Shown: piece after piece, positions 1-9,967 of the stretch | Position numbering within the stretch: position 1 is the first letter of the stretch | How the letters are laid out: every line of letters begins with the position of its first letter | Assembly: GCF_026151205.1 (NCBI RefSeq) | Contig: NC_087083.1 | Location: 6,116,460 to 6,180,459 of the forward strand | Reading direction: 5' to 3' | DNA length: 64,000 bases | Origin: Bolinopsis microptera | Taxonomy: Eukaryota; Ctenophora; Tentaculata; Lobata; Bolinopsidae | Position numbers and translations under genes: made by a program | The notes under the pieces: model-generated | Database searches by the model: none | What the model saw: the letters and a program-made list of their open reading frames with translations, nothing else | Told to the model about the DNA's origin: nothing

Positions 1-104
1 GTCAGTAGCCGCACCTTCTTACTCGGTTTCTGAACTGGAATTCTATGGGCTTTCAGACAGCCAAACTGAGTATTACAATCCCATCCTTCTAGAGTTCATT
101 ACAA
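1..104 (+). CDS. Partial exon of a secreted, discoidin-like protein
   Basis: Read from base 2, this stretch is open and contains SELEFYGLSDSQTEY, which resembles the closing strand of a discoidin/F5-8-type galactose-binding module. It ends at 104 on a good donor (ACAA|GTAAGT) after the first base of a codon, so it is phase 1. The module in the next gene is also bounded by phase-1 introns, so the two are probably related extracellular genes in tandem. The start lies outside the window. The next exon is uncertain (see 620-750). Confidence 0.55.
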
Positions 105-1020
105 GTAAGTGTAACACCCATCTTGAAGATCTTTGACACACTGACACAGTGCACACCCCATTGGCAAACAAACTTTGGATATAATCTTACATGCTCCCGA
201 AGGAATCCCTGGTTTATGGTCTTTGTCATAATACAATATCATTAAACAGAATTCAAGGTCATTATCCCAACCTCTGCCTGGTTGGATGCTATGAGAACCA
301 TCTAAACAACCAAATCACTCAGAAGGATTTGGTTAACGGTTGAAGCCTCAGGAATGGCTGCTATTTTGAGCTGGTGTTATATGACTTTAACTTATTTAAA
401 GTCACGCAATATTTTGCTGCTATTTTGCGTCAGCTAGTGAACAACAAGTTTACTACTGCTTTTGAAACAGCTGCTATGACACAATGCACTTGTTCACTAA
501 TGGTATTGGGATAGTTCCGTAATGTTGACTCCAGGCAAAGATCTACAACACATACAGTATATATATATATAATACGCTATATATAATACACTCCAACTTA
601 GGATCTAACCTTTTTTTAGTACGTGGCCTTACCTTTACTAATGGTATTGTAGTAGCAAATAGCCTGTTGAACAGTGATCTGTATGCATGGGATCAGGGAA
701 GCAATGGTCATATGCTCTTGGTGGCTCAACGGTTGTTGTTATCTTTATAACTTACGGCAGGACCAATTCTATACCATTTGGTATCTACCTTGAAACTCTG
801 ACTCTTTAAAGAAAATAGTTTTAGTTCATTTCATTTGTACATGCCGCAGAGGTTGAATATTTCATAAACTCATAAAACTAATGTCCCTATTAGAATACTT
901 TTCTACTGTTGAATAGAATATAAAAAATAATTATAATTTGGCAACAACTTCGTATCTTGTAATTGTAAATTGACAACTTAACTATTGCTAATATTTATTA
1001 TAGCGCAGCGCGGTTTAGTT
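105..1020. other. Intron and intergenic sequence between two secreted-protein genes
   Basis: AT-rich DNA with a short TA microsatellite near 556-585. Apart from the candidate exon at 620-750 nothing coding is visible. It should contain the promoter of the gene starting at 1021, but I see no clear TATA box. Confidence 0.4.
620..750 (+). CDS. Possible terminal exon of the upstream gene
   Basis: A T7 tract ending in TTTTTTTAG precedes base 620. If spliced to the phase-1 donor at 104, the frame stays open for about 42 codons and ends at TAA (748-750). The residues match no domain I know and composition is unremarkable, so this rests only on the acceptor and the open frame. Confidence 0.25.
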
Positions 1021-1075
1021 ATGGTAATAATTCATTTGTTGGTGCTCCAACTTCTTCTCTATTGTGCTAACAGTG
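1021..1075 (+). CDS. Exon 1: signal peptide
   Basis: ATG followed by a hydrophobic leucine-rich stretch ending in CANS, then donor G|GTAAGT at 1076. It ends after the first base of a codon (phase 1). Confidence 0.75.
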
Positions 1076-4013
1076 GTAAGTTACAAGCTAGGCTGAGATG
1101 CTCTTTACAACTGCAGAAAAAACATGTATAACACACTGCTTGTCGTCTATCAGACTTACAATTTATAAATAATTACATTATCTAGCAACCCTTGTGTATT
1201 GATCCATATAAGTAACACGTGTAATTTTAGCTCCAAGAGAAAGACTAGCTGGTGAAATAATACCAGTGAGAGCTGAGCAGTCCACTGCTGGGTGGAATAG
1301 TCACCAAGCTATAGACCTGGACATAGGAACGTCGTCTACAAACAAGTACTGGTTCAAGTTAACTTTCGATAAGGTGCACTGTGTTAAGCAGGTGGTGTGG
1401 ATTAGCTCTAGTGGGAAGCTCAAGGCTACCTGGACCTGCTCTCAGACTGGCTGCTCAGTATGTGAGGGTGGTCAGTGTAGCGGCTTCTCTCTGACAGTCT
1501 ACATGGGGGAAGAAGTACTAGGCAACCTACCTCCTGACTGTAAATACGGGGATACAGTCAAGCTTCAGAGAAATACTGGTGATACCTTTTATGTTACAGA
1601 GATAGCAGTGACAGAGAAACAAGGTAACACACCGAACAGTAAGATACGTGCTTTAATTGCACCTTACATGCCGTGAGAAGCAGTGCGGACTCATTGTAAG
1701 ATGGTATTACAAATACAATACTTGAAATATTATGTTGCGATTAAAAAAAGTCACAACAAATACCGAATATCAAGTTGTTATATTTACCGAATAGGAAGAA
1801 GAAAGCAATGATCAATAATCTTAATTTCAGATTGCAGCAGCCTCGACTCTACATGGGGAATCGTCAAGACGGAACCTAAGTTACCAGTTAAACATGGATT
1901 GGAGATAATCCTCACTTGTCTAGCTGACTATATCAACAAGGGAGGTAACAAGGCAACTTGTCAGGATGGTCAACTTGTCGCAGCTAACGAACCTCCAAAG
2001 TGCTCCTCTGTCAGTATCAGTAAGTTAACGGAATGATGTGACATGTTCATGTAAAAATATCACAAGTGAATAGATAGAAGAGTAGATAATCCTTTGCCGC
2101 CGTATGGCGGTCACGCGCTACTGCAAGCGCGAGAGGGCTCTGGCCAGATCAACTACTAGGAGGTGCACCATAAAAATAAACTTGCTCGGATTTTAAAAAT
2201 TTTTGTACCATTGTTTTCTAGAGACTGTGAGAATTTTCACAATACCAAATTTGTCATACCTTTTTGGAAAGATCAGTGAGTTTCGCCTAGGTGCCATATT
2301 TGATGGTGCGCGGCTTTTGGAGCAAAATTAGCTGTAAAAGTTGATTCACGATGTCAATCCTTCGCAGCTCGGTGAGGCACAGTGGTGCATCTCGCCGATC
2401 TACCGAAGATCGGTAGATCTTCGGTGGTTGCGAGAAGCATTATTTGATGCGCGCGCGACCCAGTAGTGCATCGCGCTACAATTGTAAAAGTCGCGTAATT
2501 TGACCAAATTTGACCAAATTCGTTGATTTTTGTCGTATTATTTGGATATATCTTCAGTTCCTTGAATGAGATCATTCTGAAAATTGGCGACAACCTTCTA
2601 ATAGGGCTTTCACAACTGTCCGAAAAATTTGGTGGATATCGAAGTTGATATAGTGATCAAAATGGAGCAAAATATGCTGCTTTTAGCTGTAACATTATGT
2701 TTGATGGTTGGATATGCTTTAAACTTTTCGGACACCTTCCTTGTAAGTCTATGAGTAAGCTTACCAATTTTTGTTGCAATCGAAGGTTGGGAAGGATACT
2801 TGATATCTATTTGTTTGAAGAAAATTGTGCTGGCCGAAATTAGCGCTAAAAAACCATCCTACAGTCGGCACGCGCGGCTCACTGTCGATGGCGCACTACC
2901 TACAACTACTTTCCCAAAAGAGGATTAGTGGGACATGAAGTTAAATGACGCTATCTAGCGTCATTTAACGCTTGTTATGCGAGTACACTGTCGCGAGGCG
3001 ACAGCTAGCGCTATTTGCAAAGAATTTCTGGCCTTTTTGTGGGCGACATTTAGCGCTATCTAGCGCTAGATGACGCTAAATACCGAAATTCAACTGTCGG
3101 TAAAGGTCCAATTAGTGAAGATTTCCCTAACTCAGATATCTTATATCCCTGCACAAATGGCGCGCGCGCGACAGCAGCAGTTAGTGCAGCAGTTAGCAGC
3201 AGTTAGCAGCAGTTAGCAGCAGTTAGCAGCAGTTAGCAGCAGTTAGCAGCAGTGAGCAGCAGTTAGCAGCAGTTAGCAGCAGTGAGTAGCAGTGAGCAGC
3301 ATTTAGCAGCAGTGAGGAGCAGTTAGCAGCAGTGAGCAGCAGTGAGCAGCATTTAGCAGCAGTGAGCAGCAGTTAGCAGCATTTTCTTTGCACTTTGGCC
3401 CTCCTGTGCAGCTGAACTTTTAAAAATGCAGCAGTTAAAGCAGCATTGCATGGAACGCACAAGATTCTGTGTGCAAACATAATTTTTAAAATGCAACGAA
3501 TTAATTATTATTTAACATGATAATTGTTTATCTATCATTAAAGAAATCTAATTCATTTCTAGTTTTCATTTACAAATCTAAACGATTTTCATAACGCGGA
3601 TTTCTTTCTCGCACAACTTTCAAAACCATGATTTGAAGGAATTTTTCCATCTCCAGCGCCATTGTATGATATTTGATAGGCGATTTCATAAATAACAATT
3701 GTAATAATGTTTATCTAATATATTTAACAAGTACATAATTTTTAATCTATAAGAGAAGAATGTTTTCTAAAATGTTTATAAAACAAAATTTCTTACTTTA
3801 CTCATAAAAGAACAAGCTTATTTTAATAGTATTTTAAGAATATCTATATTTTATAATAACTGTGATGATTTATAATAACTGTGATAATTTAGAAAAATGT
3901 ATTAATTTACTTTGATTTCTACAGTCTCTAAGAAAAGTGTCGTACAAGACACTTTTATCTCTCTGATCGATTCAAAAATAAAACCGCGGTGGAAACCTAA
4001 TAACGCTAGTTAG
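1021..4013 (+). CDS. Small secreted protein: signal peptide, discoidin-like module, sushi module
   Basis: The predicted gene has exons 1021-1075, 1231-1623 and 1831-2019, plus a weaker last exon at 3925-4013. Exon 1 encodes MVIIHLLVLQLLLYCANS, a typical signal peptide. Exon 2 encodes about 131 residues resembling a discoidin/fucolectin-type galactose-binding fold with six cysteines. Exon 3 encodes about 63 residues with the four-cysteine pattern of a sushi (CCP) module. All introns are phase 1, the classic arrangement of shuffled extracellular modules. With the proposed last exon the total is 726 bp, or 241 residues plus stop. The likely role is an extracellular lectin-like or recognition protein; this is inferred from domain types, not from a recognised orthologue. 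If the fourth exon is wrong, the gene may be truncated by the repeat-rich DNA after 2,080. Confidence 0.7.
1231..1623 (+). CDS. Exon 2: discoidin-like galactose-binding module
   Basis: The acceptor GTAATTTTAG precedes 1231 and the donor CAAG|GTAACA follows 1623, phase 1 at both ends. The text AEQSTAGWNSHQAIDLDIGT has the NxxxAID-type pattern seen near the start of F5/8-type and fucolectin domains. A cysteine-rich hairpin (four Cys within about 15 residues) follows in the middle. Confidence 0.75.
1831..2019 (+). CDS. Exon 3: sushi (CCP) module
   Basis: The acceptor TTAATTTCAG precedes 1831 and the donor A|GTAAGT follows 2019, phase 1 at both ends. Four cysteines are spaced as in a CCP module (DCSSLDS.., ILTCLADY.., KATCQDG.., PPKCSS), about 60 residues in all. 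Confidence 0.75.
2080..3165. other. GC-rich, palindrome-rich block, probably transposon-derived
   Basis: Base composition differs from the flanks (many CG and GCGC words) and inverted repeats are dense, notably the 14-bp-arm palindrome at 2940-2969 and TAGCGC-rich palindromes at 3024-3085. No coding potential is visible. It sits in an intron or just downstream of the discoidin-sushi gene. Confidence 0.45.
3166..3385 (+). repeat. 10-bp minisatellite (AGTTAGCAGC)n
   Basis: About 21 tandem copies of AGTTAGCAGC, with AGTGAGCAGC and ATTTAGCAGC variants. It follows directly on the GC-rich block and a short (GC)n run. Confidence 0.9.
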
Positions 4014-4566
4014 TGCGCCATTAACACTAACATACAGCGAGTCTCCATCCTAACAACGCGATAATTAGAGTAAAAGAAACCCATTTTTTGAAATATTTTG
4101 CGATATTTTCTTCTCGCTCATCGTTTAATCACAAAATGAAACCTTCCATCAGACGTTGTGCAATTGTATAAATTTCCGAAGTTTATTGAGAAAGTATAGC
4201 ATTCTTTCGATAAGTAATCATCATGCGTGTAATTGTTGCAATATACCGTCAGCCATGACCATCACAAACGAATGATTCTTGGAACACGATACATCTAACA
4301 GTCGGATTTGGTTACCATTGGTTACCATTTTCCCACTTTCTTTTCATTTCAATGCATTGTGCAACTAGAGTAATTGTGGCGCCTATTAAAATATTAAAAA
4401 ATTAAATGGTCCCTTGTACGTTTGTGAATATGACATTTTTTCCTCAAATTCAAGGACACAGCTGACAGTAACCAATTTCATTTTCAACAAGCTTCACGAT
4501 AAAAATATTTCGTATTTCTTTTGAAGAACTCTGCTCTGCATTATTTTTAGATATCTGTTATTACAG
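3386..4566. other. AT-rich spacer upstream of the first transporter gene
   Basis: Apart from the candidate exon at 3925-4013 no exon is visible. The end of the stretch must contain the 5'-UTR intron of the transporter, whose acceptor is TTATTACAG at 4558-4566. The non-coding first exon and promoter were not located. Confidence 0.4.
3925..4013 (+). CDS. Candidate terminal exon of the discoidin-sushi gene
   Basis: The acceptor TTTGATTTCTACAG precedes 3925. In phase 1 the frame is open for 28 codons and ends at TAG (4011-4013). It is lysine- and serine-rich with no domain. Support is the acceptor quality and the fact that it closes the gene in frame. Confidence 0.35.
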
Positions 4567-4592
4567 GCTACACCGACAGCTAAGCCAGTTCA

Positions 4593-6065
4593 ATGACTGA
4601 TCTCAAAGATTACGGTGAGAAGGATGGCGAGGATATGGCAGCATCCGACACCCAGTGTAAGCCGACTGACAATAGGGACAAAATGAAAAAGAACATAACA
4701 GTTTTACGAGGGATAGCATTGGTGGTTGGTACAGTTATAGGAACTGGGATCTTCATCACTCCAAACTCTATCACCAGGAGAGTGAACGCTCCTGCTACAT
4801 CAATCCTGGTCTGGCTGGCAGGTGGGGTGATGGCAGGTGTCGGTGGTCTTGTCTTCTGTGAGCTGGGGACCATGATACCGGTCTCCGGGGCCGAGGTTGC
4901 ATATCTTAAAAAGATATACGGCCCTCTGCCTGGCTTTTTGTCAGTGTGGCTAATGCACTTTCTGTTAGGTGGTATGCGTCGTGCTATTGGTGTACTAGGG
5001 TTCTCTAAGTACTTCTGGACTCTATTTTACGAGAATCCAGAAGTTGAAGTTAACTGGTGGGTCTCTAAACTAATCGCTCTATCAGTCTTATACATCATAG
5101 TTGCACTCGTCACCTTCAAACCGACCTTCATACTAAAATGTATCGTGTTCTTTACTTCTTCCAAGTTTGTTGCGACGATAATTATAATAGTAGCAGGATT
5201 TGTTTATCTAGCTAAAGGACATACAGAAAACATCTCTGTGGGCTTTGAAGGGACTAACACTGATGCTAAAGAGTGGGGAGATGCATGGAATGGGGTCATT
5301 TGGTCTTATCTGGGCTGGGAACAGATTTGTATTGTCACAAGTGAAATCAGAAACCCTCAAAAAAATTTACCTATCATAGTTTTGAGTTCCGTGGCGATAG
5401 TCACAGTTTTGTATCTGTTGACAGTCATCAGCTACCACATAGTTTTGCCTCTCAGTATTATGACGCAGGATAAAGCGGTGGCCAGTGAATTCGGGTTCCA
5501 GACCATGGGAGATGCAGGGAGGATAATCCTGGCTCTTACTGTAGTGCTGTCAACTTTAGGAAACGTTCAATGTACCTTTCTTACCCAAAGCCGGTACATT
5601 CACTCCGGAAGTGTGGAAGGTCTTCTTCCTTCTTGCTTCGGCTTGGTCAGCAAACGCTTCAGAACTCCCATAGTGTCCATCCTGTATCTGACTGGAGTTA
5701 CCTCGGTGTTTGTCATAGTCGGAGGAATTGATGATCTCATCAGTGCAGCAAGTTTCACTGTGTTCCCGTTCTATGTTGCTTGCTCAGCAGGTGTTTTTGT
5801 CATGAGAAAAACACATCCTCATATCCCCCGGCCTTACAGAGTACCACTAATCTTCCCTGCTCTGTTCATTCTCTTCGGTCTTTTTGTCTTTATCACCCCC
5901 TTCTTGGGTGAAGATTGGTTGATATCTTTGATTTGGGTTCTGATCCTGCTGCTGGGAATTCCTCTTTATTATCTTATTCTGAAGAATGTGTTACGGTTGG
6001 AATTCCTTGGGAAGTGGGATGCAACTGTCACGGCACTTCTGGCGAGACTGCTGAATTGTGATTAA
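4593..6065 (+). CDS. SLC7-family amino-acid transporter, copy 1
   Basis: 490 residues with the length and layout of the LAT/b(0,+)-type light chains of the SLC7 (APC superfamily) transporters: a cytosolic N terminus of about 35 residues, then about 12 membrane segments. TM1 carries VVGTVIGTGIFITP (residues 45-57), the unwound glycine motif that contacts the substrate backbone. TM6 carries GVIWSYLGW (234-242), followed by the family signature EIRNPQKNLP (251-260). The tryptophan in TM6 lies where these proteins place an aromatic gate. The protein should exchange amino acids at the plasma membrane; the exact substrate cannot be read from sequence. No cysteine occurs between residues 90 and 182, so the cysteine that normally links light chains to an SLC3 heavy chain is absent. 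The coding region is one exon; a 5'-UTR acceptor lies at 4566, 26 bases before the ATG. Confidence 0.93.
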   Translation: MTDLKDYGEKDGEDMAASDTQCKPTDNRDKMKKNITVLRGIALVVGTVIGTGIFITPNSITRRVNAPATSILVWLAGGVMAGVGGLVFCELGTMIPVSGAEVAYLKKIYGPLPGFLSVWLMHFLLGGMRRAIGVLGFSKYFWTLFYENPEVEVNWWVSKLIALSVLYIIVALVTFKPTFILKCIVFFTSSKFVATIIIIVAGFVYLAKGHTENISVGFEGTNTDAKEWGDAWNGVIWSYLGWEQICIVTSEIRNPQKNLPIIVLSSVAIVTVLYLLTVISYHIVLPLSIMTQDKAVASEFGFQTMGDAGRIILALTVVLSTLGNVQCTFLTQSRYIHSGSVEGLLPSCFGLVSKRFRTPIVSILYLTGVTSVFVIVGGIDDLISAASFTVFPFYVACSAGVFVMRKTHPHIPRPYRVPLIFPALFILFGLFVFITPFLGEDWLISLIWVLILLLGIPLYYLILKNVLRLEFLGKWDATVTALLARLLNCD

Positions 6066-6840
6066 ATTTGCACTGTAGTGGACTGAACTTGTAATTGGTG
6101 TTAAACAATTGCATACAAACATTAAATTTGTATCACAATTATCTTGTTCTGGTTGATTATATTTGCAGTTTAGTTATAGTACTGCAGAGATTCGATCAGT
6201 AAGTGCAGAATGTTGGAAATGTGAATTGTTTGATTTGGGCTAATTAAGGTTACATACATTATGCTATTATGATTATTCAAACCTGGCCTTTTGGAAATGC
6301 ATCAATCTTGTGCCAAAACTTTCATTCTCACTTTGATTTCGGGAGTAAATATTTAATGCAGATGTTAGATCTGAATCTTTACAATTATCCAAAAATTACA
6401 AAATTGTTAAAATTCTTCTTGATTTATGATTAGAATAATTTTTTTTTTTCAAAATATTTTTTTCTTGGATATTTTGTCACTAATAATAAGCATGAACAAA
6501 TTTAATTTTTTTTTCAAATTAATAACGAGCTTATTATTTCAATATAATCGCTGAAAACATACACTTCAAATACATGAATCAACCATAACAGTTAAATGTC
6601 GAAACTATTTATAAACAATTAAATTCACTACTTTACTAGTATGTTAAAATCACTTTTGCGAAGACGTTACAATTTTCGATCATAATCGATTTCACCTTGT
6701 ATCAGATATGATAATAGAAATACCCCATCCATGACAACGAATTAAAGATACTCGGCAATACAGTTTTCTTACTAAATAACTGTTATCAATATTATACACC
6801 ACCCGTTTCAGTCGCACTGTTTTAGAGATGTTCTCAACAA
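6066..6840. other. 3' UTR and spacer after transporter copy 1
   Basis: AT-rich. ATTAAA at 6121-6126 is a possible polyA signal 55 bases after the stop. No coding sequence seen. Confidence 0.4.
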
Positions 6841-6843
6841 TTA

Positions 6844-7006
6844 GGGGTCGTTCACATATCACGTAATCAGCCGAGGGGGGGGGGGGGTTTCCAAACGATT
6901 ACGCTAGTGTAATTTTGACACAATAGCTATGTGTAAAACTGATTACGGAGGGGGGGGGGGGGTTAACAATTGCCAACAAATTGATTACGTAATATGTGAA
7001 CGACCC
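6844..7006. mobile_element. PIF/Harbinger-like MITE, copy 1
   Basis: A 163-bp element with terminal inverted repeats GGGGTCGTTCACATAT and ATATGTGAACGACCC, each followed inward by a near-palindromic ACGTAATCA word and a long G tract. It is flanked by TTA on both sides (6841-6843 and 7007-7009), a three-base TWA target duplication as made by PIF/Harbinger transposases. No coding sequence. A larger relative lies at 54186-54642. Confidence 0.75.
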
Positions 7007-7009
7007 TTA

Positions 7010-8056
7010 CCACCGATAATATACTGAGTACTGACTACCACTTTCCCATGATCACATCACGTCATCATCACGTGGGTTGAACCCAGTTCAACAGTTCCGT
7101 GTAATGGGACCCCACATATAATGATGAAAACACCACAGAAGTCCCTGAATTTTCAAATGTAAAGAAGAATTCTGCTAAACCGGAGTAACGCTTGGGAATA
7201 AGGCTTTGCTCTTTTTGTTCGTTAACTTATCTTTCTTCTGTAATAAAGGTTTGTTAGTTTTGGGTAATTTTAACTGAAAATGTGATTGTTTGATCCGGAA
7301 TTCTTACAGCTGACGTCATGCGGTCATTCACAACTTGATGCAGAATAAATTATTCGTTTATATTTAATGTACTGCTTTGGAGAATGGTTTTAAAATAATT
7401 ATATTCAATTTTGTGCTTTCAATTAAATGGAAGAAAAATCAGCACTTATTTGCAACATGTAGCATGTATGTATTTGCAAACTTTGTTTTAGATACCAGTC
7501 CCCTCATATAAGCATATAACAGTAAGTATAATTATAACGTAACTAGTCATGTTATTAGTATTATGCAATACTTGGTCATCATCTATACTTTCTTAAGTGA
7601 ACTCATAGGATTTTTATACTGAAAAGTTACATAGGTGCTGATATTATGAAATCAATCCAAAAATTATCTAAGTTTTGAGAATCGTCAAAATATTATACAT
7701 AACAACAGCTCTTTACATTTTACGTTAATGATCAGAGGCGAGATGTGAGATAACAATATATTAATATCGATGAAATATCGTTTAAAGTTTCAGTAATGGA
7801 TGTCATGATTTGTACTGATTTAATTAACACCTCTCTTTTTAATCTCTCCAAAAACCATAATGGTGTTAAGAGAGTAGGGTCAACACGATTTTCTACATTT
7901 ATTGCAGTCGATCTCATTTATTTGCTACATTCATTGCAGTCGATCTCATTTACCAGCTTTGCTTTACAATTATTTTAAAAATAACATGTACTTGTAGTAA
8001 CGAATATCATTTTTGAATTAAATCTGCATTGTTTTTATCGTTTCTACACTTTACAG
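7010..8056. other. Spacer and 5'-UTR intron before transporter copy 2
   Basis: AT-rich sequence with no exon recognised. A 24-bp imperfect direct repeat (TTTATTTGC/ATTGCAGTCGATCTCATTTA) is at about 7900-7951. The acceptor CACTTTACAG at 8047-8056 matches the 5'-UTR acceptor of copy 1, so the two copies share gene structure. Confidence 0.45.
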
Positions 8057-8074
8057 CTTCTGACAGCAGCTTCA

Positions 8075-9547
8075 ATGACTGATGTCAAAACCAACACTGA
8101 AACGGCAGAAGAGAAGATTGCTGGACCAACAATGGAGAGTAAACCTACCGATAATAGGGATAAGATGAAAAAGAACATAACAGTTTTGCGGGGCATAGCT
8201 CTTGTGGTTGGAATCATGATTGGCACGGGGATCTTCATCACTCCAAACTCTATCACCAGGAGAGTGAACGCTCCTGCTACATCAATCCTGGTCTGGCTGG
8301 CAGGTGGGGTGATGGCAGGTGTCGGTGGTCTTGTCTTCTGTGAGCTGGGGACCATGATACCGGTCTCCGGGGCCGAGGTTGCATATCTTAAAAAGATATA
8401 CGGCCCTCTGCCTGGCTTTTTGTCAGTTTGGCTTAAACACCTTCTGTTGGGTGGTATGCGTCGTGCTATTGGTGTACTAGGGTTCTCTAAGTACTTCTGG
8501 ACTCTATTTTACGAGAATCCAGAAGTTGAAGTTAACTGGTGGGTCTCTAAACTAGTCGCTCTATCAGTCTTATACATCATAGTTGCACTCGTCACCTTCA
8601 AACCGACCTTCATACTGAAATGTATCGTGTTTTTCACTGCTACTAAGGTCGTTGCTGCGATAATTATAATAGTAGCAGGATTTGTTTATCTAGCTAAAGG
8701 ACATACAGAAAACATCTCTGTGGGCTTTGAAGGGACTAACACTGATGCTAAAGAGTGGGGAGATGCATGGAATGGGGTCATTTGGTCTTATCTGGGCTGG
8801 GATCAGATTTGCACCGTCACAAGTGAGATCCAAAATCCTCAACGAAACATACCTATCATAGTTATGAGTTCAGTGACAATAGTCACCGTTTTGTACCTGC
8901 TGACAGTCATCAGCTATCATATAGTCTTGCCTCTGAGTATTATGACGCAGGATAAAGCGGTGGCCAGTGAATTCGGGTTCCAGACCATGGGAGATGCAGG
9001 GAAAATTATTTTAGTACTATCCGTAGTGCTGTCGGCTTTAGGAAACGTTCAATGTAACTTTCTTACCCAAAGCCGGTACATTCACTCAGGAAGTGTGGAA
9101 GGCTTTCTCCCCTCCTGCTTCGGCTTGGTCAGCAAACGCTTCAGAACTCCCATAGTGTCCATCCTGTATCTGACTGGAGTTACCTCGGTGTTTGTCATAG
9201 TCGGAGGTATTGATGATCTGATAAGTTCAGCTAGTTTTACAATGGTACCGTTTTACACTGCTTGCTCGGCTGGTGTGTTTGTCATGCGGAAAACACATCC
9301 TGATATCCCCCGGCCTTACAGAGTACCCCTAATCTTCCCTGCTCTCTTCATTCTCTTTGGGCTGTATGTGTTCATCAACCCCTTCTTGGGTGGAGATTGG
9401 TTGATATCTTTGATTTGGGTTCTGGTCCTGCTGCTGGGAATTCCTCTTTATTATCTTATTCTGAAGAACGTGTTTCGGCTGGAGTTTCTTGGGAAGTGGG
9501 ATGAAACTGCTACAGCTTTCTTTTCAAGACTGCTCAACTGTGATTAG
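8075..9547 (+). CDS. SLC7-family amino-acid transporter, copy 2
   Basis: 490 residues, the same length as copy 1 and aligned to it without gaps (offset 3,482 bp). It has the TM1 motif VVGIMIGTGIFITP, the TM6 GVIWSYLGW and the signature EIQNPQRNIP. Differences from copy 1 cluster in the N terminus, in TM5 (TATKVVAA versus TSSKFVAT), around 240-275 and in the C-terminal segments, so substrate preference or trafficking may differ. The linker cysteine for a heavy chain is missing here too. The 5'-UTR acceptor is at 8056, and the leader sequence GACAGCAGCTTCAATGACTG resembles that of copy 1. AATAAA at 9686-9691 is a likely polyA signal. Confidence 0.93.
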   Translation: MTDVKTNTETAEEKIAGPTMESKPTDNRDKMKKNITVLRGIALVVGIMIGTGIFITPNSITRRVNAPATSILVWLAGGVMAGVGGLVFCELGTMIPVSGAEVAYLKKIYGPLPGFLSVWLKHLLLGGMRRAIGVLGFSKYFWTLFYENPEVEVNWWVSKLVALSVLYIIVALVTFKPTFILKCIVFFTATKVVAAIIIIVAGFVYLAKGHTENISVGFEGTNTDAKEWGDAWNGVIWSYLGWDQICTVTSEIQNPQRNIPIIVMSSVTIVTVLYLLTVISYHIVLPLSIMTQDKAVASEFGFQTMGDAGKIILVLSVVLSALGNVQCNFLTQSRYIHSGSVEGFLPSCFGLVSKRFRTPIVSILYLTGVTSVFVIVGGIDDLISSASFTMVPFYTACSAGVFVMRKTHPDIPRPYRVPLIFPALFILFGLYVFINPFLGGDWLISLIWVLVLLLGIPLYYLILKNVFRLEFLGKWDETATAFFSRLLNCD

Positions 9548-9967
9548 ATATTGTGGTACACGGGTTTTTCGAAATCATCTGCAGAATTTGATTATTTTGG
9601 AATATTTATTGGATTATTTTGGAATATTTTACCTAATTAGAATTTCTTCTGCCACCAATCATTGAATTATTTATATATTATAAATAATAAATTTTAATCC
9701 GATTTTAGGTAACCTAGTCCTTTAATGTTTAATTGAAGATTCTGGCATATCATATTATTATATGCATATCAATAGTGTGAACTTACTAAACTAATATGTA
9801 CACGACAATCCTACTTTTTGATTTATAATGTTTACTTCCATAGTCCATACTTTGCAGATTATAAAATTATTATTGCACCGGTCTGGCTTTCATTTTAGAG
9901 CTTTACAGGGCTAATCATAGGTCGTTGAATTAAAGATGGTCCTACATTTTCCTGCTACCATTGCACC
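9548..9967. other. Convergent 3' region of the transporter and the unknown minus-strand gene
   Basis: AT-rich, with polyA-type words on both strands: AATAAA at 9686 on + and the complement of AATAAA at about 9605 on -. No further exon seen. The two transcription units converge here. Confidence 0.4.

Noticed and set aside
4610-4873. Minus-strand frame opposite transporter copy 1
   Set aside because: Antisense shadow of the SLC7 coding sequence; the same shadow occurs opposite copy 2.
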